A stretch of DNA of 64,000 bases from Primula veris (taxonomy: Eukaryota > Streptophyta > Magnoliopsida > Ericales > Primulaceae): the NCBI GenBank assembly GCA_963682055.1, contig OY821742.1, positions 25,484,560 through 25,548,559 on the forward strand, read 5' to 3'. Below are positions 56,342-64,000 of the stretch, in pieces. Within the stretch, counting starts at the first letter, position 1. Every line of letters starts with the position of its first letter. The notes below the pieces were generated by a model. It was not told where the DNA came from and ran no database searches. It saw nothing but the letters and a program-made list of their open reading frames with translations. The position numbers and the translations under genes were made by a program.

Positions 56342-58030
56342 TACCCCCCAACAGTTCAGTGCTCATCTCGAGCTTTGGAAGCGATAACAAAGAAGTAAAG
56401 TTTGTCGGTTGTCATTCAAAAATTCGTTTTCCTTTTGAGTTTAGTGCACTAACTAGGCTAAAACAAAATACGATAAAAATAAAGGATAAACCACTGTCGT
56501 AGAAAACACGATTGCATTTAACGTATGCAACAAGCCGTTAAACCTTTTAAGCGTAAAAGGACGAGTTATGTCTCATGAGGATTTACTAAAGAACATCCAC
56601 AAACTGATTACGTTTTAAATCTACCAATTAAGACCCTACTCTTACGAAATCACATGGATGCAACTAGATGAAAAGTGTTTGTAGTCATGTTAAACAGGGC
56701 AAGATCTCTAACGAAATGTAACTTTTGTCGTTAAAAATGTCCCTCGCCCCAAAATAGGTTTATTTAATATTGCATATGTTTTATAATTAGTGTATACTAT
56801 TAGCTCGAAGTTCGACAGTTAATCGAGAAAAACAAATTGCAATTCATCATTTTTACTAAATTTAACTAGAAAACCAAAAGCTTATTCAATAAAATTATAT
56901 ACTATTGCATAATCTCCATGCTAGTTTACTCACATAATCTCTCCTTTTTTTTTTCATATAATTGGAGCTCACCTTTACATTTTCAATTTTTTTTTCTTTT
57001 TGCACATTTGATCCTTCGGCTTCTTTTCCTCTTTGTTCACCCTACACCACTCCTGCTTATCTCATCAGGTCTTTTAACCCATTTATTCTTCCAGACTTTT
57101 CCCATCCGTCCTGTCAAGACCTGATGATACTTATATCCCCCTCCCATTTACCTGACTTTTGACATCATTGGGAGGGTATTCAACCATCTTAATGAACAGG
57201 GATGCATGTGATAGTACAAAATCTATAAAAATATTCCCTCAATATCTGCTTACACTTGTGTGTAAGTGAAGACTTATTGGGCATGTTGCGAATTCCTAAA
57301 CTAGCCGAATTATAAATATATATGCCGTAAGGCTAGACATGTTCTCTTAGAGAACGGTGGGTGTACGCACCTGTCGATCCACCCCTAACCTAATGATGGG
57401 GCTAAGAGATATTGGCAAAGGTACCTAGATCAAGAACACCATCTACTTAAAATAAATCTACGTAAATAGTGTGAAAGTCTTATAAAATTGGGTTTTGCAT
57501 GTTTTTAGGGACTGTCACAAGAAAATAAGTAAACATAAATACACTTTAAACTCTAGGTATATCATGCAACTTGTACAATATTATCTCGCCCTAAATTGGC
57601 TTGAGTGAAATGATAAAGGACAAACCAAAGTTATCTAAAAATTTAACACCCTAGATTAATACAAATATTTTTTTCCACTTTCAAATTATCGCCACATGTT
57701 CACGTATAAGAGCGGTTTTCTTAACTGATATACCAAAACAAAAATTCTTTTATTTTTTATTTTCTTTTCTTTTCTCATGCAATTCTAACATGATATTCAC
57801 AATTCATGAATGCAACATGCAAAATATTGGCAAAATTAACAAAAAGCGGAGTTATAACGTATATACACCTTTTGTGGGGTAATGAGATGGAGTGAATGGA
57901 TGAATTTTGATAAAATCAGCTCTGATACAAATCTGCAGTATGTTGATTGGTCTGGTTTACCGATCAGGTCCACAATACCTCAATTTTAATTAATTCTTCT
58001 AAAAATCCATGCGGCTGTCTAACATAAACA
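56342..58030 (-). other. Element D 3' non-coding region
   Basis: No gene. It includes the conserved subterminal block (56508-56604) and long stretches homologous to E (56350-57800 against 11990-13430). Confidence 0.7.
56508..56604 (-). other. Conserved 3' subterminal block (copy in D)
   Basis: Same words as in E and C: GTATGCAACAAGCCGTTAAA, AAAAGGACGAG and TCTCATGAGGATTTACTAAA. It lies about 165 bp inside the polypurine tract. Confidence 0.7.
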
Positions 58031-58348
58031 CTAAAGAACCATATTAAGCGTAAGGGTAGCAGAAGCACTTTCGTCATCTCCTACTCCGTCACTCTTCGTG
58101 ACTAATGTCTGATCTAACCCGGGCTCTTCCTCATGAGCCTCCTTAGGATCTTCCTCGGGATCCACCTCGTTAATATCATCCATGTTGAGTTTCATACTTG
58201 AAAGAGGCAGGTCTATGAAAAGAAACTTCCTCACATTGCTTGATATGTTGAAGAAGTTCAATGTGCATAGTGCGACGATACTTCTCAAGTGTTTCCGGGA
58301 TGATGTGTCCTGAAAACATTGAATTCCTCTCATAAAAGATTGAATCAT
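58031..58348 (-). pseudogene. Element D, acidic C-terminal segment
   Basis: A 105-residue frame with an acidic patch (EVDPEEDPKEAHEEEPG). I do not recognise it. It follows the second protease-like segment and precedes the 3' non-coding region, at the place where RT would be expected in an autonomous element. Confidence 0.4.
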
Positions 58349-58455
58349 GAAATCAGGTATTTATTTCCACAATGTATAGTCACATCCTTCTCCTTGTAAT
58401 TGATGATGGCTTGTAATGCCTTCAAGAATGGCGCTCCCAATATGACTTTGTTAAG

Positions 58456-58963
58456 TCAGTGTTGAGATTGTTCAAGGGGTATATCATAGAAAATGAAATC
58501 TAAGATATATATAAAGTCGCCAATTTGACCACTCAATTTTTTGGCTAGTCCCTGAGCCTTCCATAACTTTTGACCATTCGCCATTATTATCCATTCATTG
58601 TAGGGATGTAGCTTAATGAGGCCAAGTCCATAGAAGATCTTAGCGGGTATTACATTTGAAAATTCCCTCGTATCTATCAAGACTTTTCCATAGGGCAATC
58701 GCCTATGACCATGGTTATAGTTGGGTAATGAATTCTTCATGTGGATCGATTGTGTGTAGCTTGAGAAACCTTCCCATATAATTATGCATGTGGAGTGGTA
58801 ATCCATGAGGGTTTACACCTTGCGATACATCAGCATGCCTGTAATGAGGGTCTCTTTGCAGCACTTCTTTAGTCATAGTACTCTTGATGAGTTCTTCCTC
58901 TGTCACTCTCCTTACGAATGGAAACAATTCATCCATATTGTTGGTTTTGACTACATGCTCCAC
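58456..58963 (-). pseudogene. Element D second aspartic-protease-like segment
   Basis: Two overlapping frames (58715-58963 and 58456-58806). The second contains GKVLIDTREFSNVIPAKI, matching retropepsin hhDTGxxxNhhP with Arg in place of the catalytic-loop Gly, then a GQIGDFIYILDFIFYDIP strand pair. After a stop near 58456 it continues VILGAPFLKALQAI. The layout is that of a second protease domain distinct from the one at 59440-60163. Confidence 0.6.
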
Positions 58964-59056
58964 TGGAAAACACGATGGTGCCTCTAGTGCAAGATCTCCA
59001 AAACAAGCCTCTCCATATCCCCAATTTCTATGAGTGTTGGGTTGTCGAATTTTGCA

Positions 59057-59437
59057 TTACCAATCAAACTTGACATCTCTTCGTACAAGCTTTGCCACAT
59101 AAGTTCGGAGTGTCACATCCTCTTCGTCTGTGAAGAGAGCTCTTCTTACAGGATTGTTGTCCTTGACAACTCTTCTATCACTAGCGTTCCAAGCTTTTGC
59201 GGGTTTCTTTTGTGGTACTTCTTTGAGCTTCTCCCCTTCTTCCTTAGGTGTTTCCGGCACCTTTTCTACAAATTTCTTATTCCTTCTCCAATAAGCCTTT
59301 TTTTTCTTTGTGAGCTTATCATTTACCTCCTTTATGAGTGCCTCTTTAGACTCGCCTACTTCCATGGTAACTACTTGTGCATGGTTGGTGTGACTTTTCT
59401 TTGGTTTTTTAGATCTCATGCTCATTTTCAAGGTCAA
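59057..59437 (-). pseudogene. Element D Lys-rich linker segment
   Basis: A 126-residue frame, very Lys/Glu-rich (KEVNDKLTKKKKAYWRRNKK), placed directly downstream of the first protease-like domain. Function unknown. Confidence 0.45.
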
Positions 59438-59439
59438 AG

Positions 59440-60163
59440 TCTTTTCTCTACCGCTTATAGTGAGTGTATCCTTCTCATAATCAAGTGTAGCTTTAGCTGT
59501 TTGTAAGAATGATCGACATAGTATGACTATTGTTTGATCATTCTATCCTCCAATAATTGGCCAATCCATGATTACAAAGTCTAGAGTGTATAAGAAGTCT
59601 CCCACTCTACATACAACATCTTTAATGATGCCTAGTCAGGTTTCTTCCTTAGAGGATTTAGCCATTATCATGTTAGCTCGGAATGCTTCGACGCCTTTCA
59701 GCTTAAGCATTTCATACATCTCCCTAGGTAGATAGTTTAGACTAGATCTTGAATCTAGTAGTGCTCTCTCAAGTTGGTACACACCAATGATAATTGTCAA
59801 AGTTGGTGGAACATGGTCTATTTCCTTGTTTGTCAGGCTCATACCCGCAAATCTTTTTAGATAATATGGTTCTTGGTAAGCTATGCCTTTATCGATATAA
59901 GATGGTATAGGATCCACTTTTCTTGGTGCATCAATTGCTTTAGTGAGCTCCCCACCTCCAACACTTTGAGAAAGTTGGGTGGTCAGCACTCTTCCCAAAA
60001 ATTCAGCTAAATTATTCTGAACCTGTTCTATTTTCTTGACTGTTTCAGTTTGACTTTCACCCTCTGTCTGCTCTTCTATGATTACCCTAAGGTGAATTTC
60101 CTTGACTATTGGGTCTATTGTTGTCACTACCTTAGGTATTTTTTGGACAGGTTCGGCCCTCAT
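59440..60163 (-). pseudogene. Element D first aspartic-protease-like segment
   Basis: A frame of 175 residues ends at 59636 after KDVDPIPSYIDKGIAYQEPYYLKRF-like lead-in text and the active-site region ERALLDSRSSLNYLPREMY, where D-S-G has become D-S-R (a G-to-A change). After one stop it continues GIIKDVVCRVGDFLYTLDF and then RSFLQTAKATLDY, the C-terminal half of a retropepsin. It follows gag as in Athila. Confidence 0.65.
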
Positions 60164-60169
60164 CTTTAA

Positions 60170-61109
60170 TAATCTTTTGGGTGGAAATTACCATCGCTTC
60201 TTGGGCAACATCTTATTGGAGATGTGTTTCCTGCATTGGAATGGTTGTAGCCTCAGCATCTAGCGTCTTGAGATAATCATGGTATCCATGCGGGTCTTAG
60301 GACCTCCACATTTCCATGGCTGGATTTTCATCACCGGATTCTTTGGCAACTAAGTATGCTATCAAAGATTCATCCTCTTTCTCTACTACGGTACACAAAT
60401 CTTCAAGCTCATCAACTGGTTCTTAATCTTTGGTGTCTATTGCCAACCATGCGTGAGCATGAGGTTGCATTCTGATTACATTGACTTCATCCGTTAACAA
60501 TTCATCTTGTTCCTCCTCCTCATCCTCTTCGTACCATGTGCGAGGTTGTATAGTTATTACACTTATTGGTACTTTGAGGCACTCATATTCCTCTTCTTCC
60601 TCTATCCATGGTTGTACTCTTATTCCATGGGTTTATCTGGTTGGCTGAATATCAGGTGGAGCTTGCCCCTTTGGGTCGGCTACTGGTTGAGCAGGCAATG
60701 ATTTTTTTCAATTTGAAGCTTTGAGATTGAGTCGGTTATGAGCGTAGCCATACATTCCTATAGGATTTTCAGGTCCTCCACTATCACCCAACTATTATTT
60801 GAGTCAGTGCTCCTTTGAACTGGTTGAAACTGGGATGGAGTTCGATAGTAGTTTTATTGGTGAGTATTATGAGCATTGTTAGCATTCTTGTAACGAATGT
60901 TAGGATGATGGTTCCATCCGAAGTTGTTCGACTAGGATGGATGTCGGTAGTAGTTTTAGAGTTTTATTTTGGTTTAAATGTTGCAAATTGTTTCTCTGTG
61001 CTCCCTCGCCATAAAGGACTTCCTCGACTGGAAGGTTGAGCGGGTCTTGTGGGATTGGATGCCAATACTCTAGTGGGATTGGCTCATTAAGATAGAATAA
61101 ACTCTTTGC
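60170..61109 (-). pseudogene. Element D gag C-terminal/linker region
   Basis: It is heavily interrupted. Around 60880-60960 the minus strand reads NNFGWNHHPNIRYKN, the same type of segment as C's GWRNHPNLRWG after the zinc knuckle. No intact knuckle was found. The rest is acidic, low-complexity text. Confidence 0.5.
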
Positions 61110-61874
61110 TTATGATAGGTCTCTCGAGTCCTTGTTTACTGGACTTAGGTCCCACCCTCTAGCTTGTTCTGCTAGTTTATCGTAGAAGTCAAATGAGCAT
61201 TGAACAGAATAAGTGCCGAAGGCTCCTCCTGTGTGCGAGTCGATCATCTTCCTCATATGTGATGTGAGTGAAAAGTAGAAAAACTTGAAGAGCATTTCGT
61301 CCTCGTAACCGTGATGGGGAAAAGCGTGTTGGAGCTCCTTAAATCTCTCCCATGCATTGTAGAAAGTCTCTTTGGAATTTATTGTTGAATTTCCATGGTT
61401 TGGCTAGATGAGAAAAAAATTCGCAGGAACTTGTGCCTCAATTCCTGCCAACCATGGATAGAATGAGACGGCGGACTATTGAACCAGTCATTGGCTTGGT
61501 CGGATAGTGAGAAGTTGAACCAGTCAATGGCGACATCTCTCACGACTTGCAGATCACATATGGATTGGAATTCCACTATGTGATAGAGGATTTTCCGACT
61601 CCATTCCTCGAAAAACAGGAATGCAGGCAAGCATCTGAGCTTGGAAGATGAAATATCGTCCATTGGCTGGTAAGATGATACAGGTGGACCTATTCGGCCG
61701 AATTGGATCAAGGAAGAGTTGAATTGTCTTATCTAGCCCCCTTTGAGGTGGTGGTGGTTGTACTGGAGGTTGGTTTAGTTCATTGATATGGATTTTCCCT
61801 TCGGGATGTGGGGCGTTGATATCTTCAAGGGTGCCTGGTAACTCCTCCTCGAGATTGTGGCTATGATAACACAT
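61110..61874 (-). pseudogene. Element D gag (broken)
   Basis: The start is probably ATG at 61874. RPNRSTCIILPANGRYFIF and VFRGMESENPL match Athila gag, then LSDQANDWFNSPPSHSI and ELRHKFLRIFF (61379-61711, another frame), then LTSHMRKMIDSHTGGAF (61110-61295). At least two frame changes and stops separate them. Confidence 0.75.
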
Positions 61875-62208
61875 GGTGGCTGATGAATTGGTGTTTGTGG
61901 TGTGTAGATCTAGAACGGGTAAAGTACTGAAGAGTATCTATTATGACTTAATAAGAATTAAGTCAGGGGTTTGAGAGGGTAATTAGTCGAATTAACCAAT
62001 TACACAGAGACTTCCCGGTCAGCATTACCGGTCAAGTCCAAGAGATTTAAAATGTTCAGATCAGATTAAATCTGATTCAAACAAGGGATTTTGGCTTATA
62101 CTAATTTATAACTACTATATGAAAAGGCAATATTATAGGATAATTTAATGAAAATGACTATCTAACAATTAAAAACAAATAAAACTATCAATTTTAACAA
62201 TAGTGGTT
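61875..62208 (-). other. Element D 5' leader
   Basis: About 330 bp, non-coding. It includes two CCGGTCA motifs near 62015-62035, as in the E leader. Confidence 0.6.
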
Positions 62209-62225
62209 CCCCGGCAGTGGCGCCA
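62209..62225 (-). other. Primer-binding site, tRNA-Asp type (element D)
   Basis: The sense strand reads TGGCGCCACTGCCGGGG, differing from the complement of plant tRNA-Asp (TGGCGCCGTTGCCGGGG) at two positions. It lies three bases inside the LTR. Confidence 0.88.
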
Positions 62226-62228
62226 AAA

Positions 62229-63257
62229 TGAGAATCTGCCCTTTCGGTACCTAGTTTTTTCCTATGCACTGAAAAGCCTCGCAGGAGCACGAGGATAGCA
62301 GTAGTATTTTCCTTGGGAATCACACCAAGGTTATCGTCCGTGGAACCGTTTGGTTGTTATCCTAGATAATTTTAGAGGGGGTTTTACTAATTAGCTGTCA
62401 ATTAATTAGTAATGAGGAGAGCGTTAGCGGTTGGGTTGTCCATTCAACGGCTCCTTACTCGAGAGTTTAAAAAAACTAAATATAATTTTATTAAAGATCG
62501 TTTAAGGGCTCTTCAGATTATTAACAAGTTTTGTTCTTTAACATGCGGCGTTAATTAGTCAATAACTAGCTTATACGACGTTACCAATTTGTTTTAACTA
62601 GTTTTGCATCCGTGAGATAAGATTAATGATTTAAAACATGTAAACATAAGTAAACATGTAGTAAAATCAAAGGAAATACTAAAAACAACGTAAAAAGTAA
62701 GAATAGGAGATGATCTTACGATAAAACATCAATAAAGGGGAGAATTTTTACACAAACTTTAATTTTAATGTATTTTTCTTTCTCCTCTCTCTAAAACGAA
62801 TTTGTGATATAAAACTGATTGAAAAGTAAATGAATTGTGTTCTTTTCGTAATAGGTGGAGACCTATATCTACTTATCAAGTCAACAAACTTTATATTATC
62901 CGAAATTTTAAAATATTACGACACCTTACCGGTCAACCTGGCCGGTCAAGTCAGCTTCTAGAATCTTCTTTTGCTCTTATCTTGACTTGAGTATGTTTAT
63001 AACTTCTTGTGGTTGACTTTGAGGTCCTTTGTCTTCTGAAATATTCTCTTTTAGTCCTTTCTTTGGTCTTCGTGCATCCTTGTCTTGTTTTTGCGTTAAA
63101 TCCATGCTTTTTCTTACAAAAATGCAAACGATTGCAAGTAGACCGGGAATACGCAGAAAAACACAAAACATAGCATAAACAAGCCTAAGTGTCAACAAAA
63201 ATTACGCTAATTCATATCAAATTAACAGGTAAAAATGACCATTTCGTGGTCCAATCA
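62229..63257 (-). repeat. 5' LTR of element D (1029 bp)
   Basis: It runs TGAGAATCTGCCCTTTCGG... to ...GTGGTCCAATCA in plus orientation. It has two CCGGTCA motifs at 62927-62950 where the other LTR has one. Confidence 0.9.
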
Positions 63258-64000
63258 AATTTACTAGTGAGTCAACTTAGGTTGTGTTTGTTTCTCTGGA
63301 AAATATTTTCGTGGTAAACATTTATCTGGTAAAAAAATTATTTTCCCATATTTTCTCCTTGTTTGGGAGCTGTAAGAAAATTTTTATGGAAATTTTTTTC
63401 ATAGTTTTTATTTACGGTTTTTTTGAACTTTTTCACACTATATTCTCCAAAAATAATAAATAAATAAAATCTAATAGAATGTGTTTATATATTACAACTC
63501 ACTTATAAATTACGAGGCGACCAATTACTTACCAAATGGCCGATTATAAGTTACCTTTTACTTATAAATTTTTATTTACACATTAAGTTAGTTTTAAAAT
63601 ATTTTCTATATTGGTTTTAACTTGTGCAGAAAAAAGATTGGTTTCAACTTAAGAGTTACTCATAAAGTTAAATTGTAATTTTCGTTTAACTTATTAATAC
63701 CATTTAACTATTGTTAAGTCAATTTCAACTTAAAATATTTATGTTTTTATTTTTAGGAGTTACTAAATTGCTTATCTTATGAGTTAATTTTGAAAAAAAT
63801 ATTTATCCGGAGATTCGAGTGCTGTTACGCAATTTCAGTTGTAACTGAAAATTTCTGGCGGAGTTAATAAACAAAATGTAAAGATGAACACAAGACGTTT
63901 GATGACGGAGTTTGACCGAGTTTACTTCTCCGGAACCCTTTCTCAAATTAATAATATTGAGAAATCTTACAATGTTTGACTCAAGACTTACAATACCATG
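63258..64000. other. Right flank, unassigned
   Basis: No gene is recognised. Text near 63282-63330 (TTGTGTTTGTTTCTCTGGAAAA) looks like the end of a plant non-autonomous DNA transposon. 63880-63960 (AACACAAGACG...) looks like part of a copia-type LTR. Neither can be bounded. Confidence 0.35.

Larger units (their letters stand above)
55342..63257 (-). mobile_element. Element D: Athila-like non-autonomous element (TSD AATTT)
   Basis: It is 7916 bp with LTRs at 55342-56341 and 62229-63257, TG/CA ends and AATTT on both sides (55337-55341, 63258-63262). A tRNA-Asp type primer-binding site lies at 62209-62225 and the tract TTGGGGGGTA lies beside 56341. Internal content is gag, then two separate aspartic-protease-like segments, then a 1.7-kb 3' region. 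No RT, RNase H or integrase motif is seen in 5.9 kb of internal DNA. The LTR and 3' region are related to E, and the subterminal block to C. Confidence 0.9.

Noticed and set aside
59030..59506. 158-residue open frame on the plus strand
   Set aside because: It lies antisense to the Lys/Glu-rich linker of element D. Its hydrophobic look is the complement of that composition.
63282..63420. Possible non-autonomous hAT or similar DNA transposon end
   Set aside because: Only a vague resemblance at one end. No matching inverted end or target duplication was found within the window.

Overview
The window is repeat-dense plant nuclear DNA, most likely from an angiosperm. It carries Ty3/gypsy elements of the Tekay (chromodomain) and Athila types, a Ty1/copia remnant and a CACTA transposase remnant. 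Primer-binding sites match plant initiator tRNA-Met and tRNA-Asp. I see no intact host gene. Nearly every long reading frame belongs to a retrotransposon or is a shadow of one. The species cannot be named from this sequence.

Layout. 1-1081: LTR of an Athila-like family, plus orientation, cut by the window edge. 1082-1862: one copy of an interspersed repeat ('IR family'). 1863-3890: copia remnant ending in a broken reverse transcriptase/RNase H. 3881-11014: element F, a degenerate plus-strand Tekay element with a truncated 5' LTR. 11048-19556: element E, a minus-strand Athila-like non-autonomous element interrupted by a Tekay solo LTR (15140-16956, TSD TCAAT). 19557-20085: CACTA transposase fragment. 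20090-20893 plus 31189-32195: an inverted pair of IR-family copies split by element A (20894-31188, TSD TTCCC), a young, nearly intact Tekay element. 33125-54919: element C, an Athila element (TSD ACTAT), split by element B (40983-51105, TSD GGACT), an older Tekay element. 55342-63257: element D (TSD AATTT), an Athila-like element with gag and two protease-like domains but no visible reverse transcriptase or integrase. 63258-64000: right flank, unassigned.

How the parts relate. Five insertions (A, B, C, D and the solo LTR) have both ends defined by TG...CA LTR termini and perfect 5-bp target duplications, so the nesting order is directly readable: B is younger than C, the solo LTR is younger than E, and A is younger than the IR pair. 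A has 1852-bp LTRs that differ at about 14 sites by eye and one continuous frame broken by two nonsense codons. It lacks only those two sites of a complete gag-protease-RT-RNase H-integrase-chromodomain polyprotein. C, D and E share a subterminal 3' block and related LTRs. C encodes (decayed) RT and integrase while D and E do not, so D and E look like non-autonomous members that depended on a C-like partner. Catalytic positions in B, C and D carry changes best explained by G-to-A or C-to-T transitions, the pattern expected for methylated, silenced DNA.

All element boundaries, target duplications and identities here were read by eye. Family assignments rest on recognised motifs, not on database searches.
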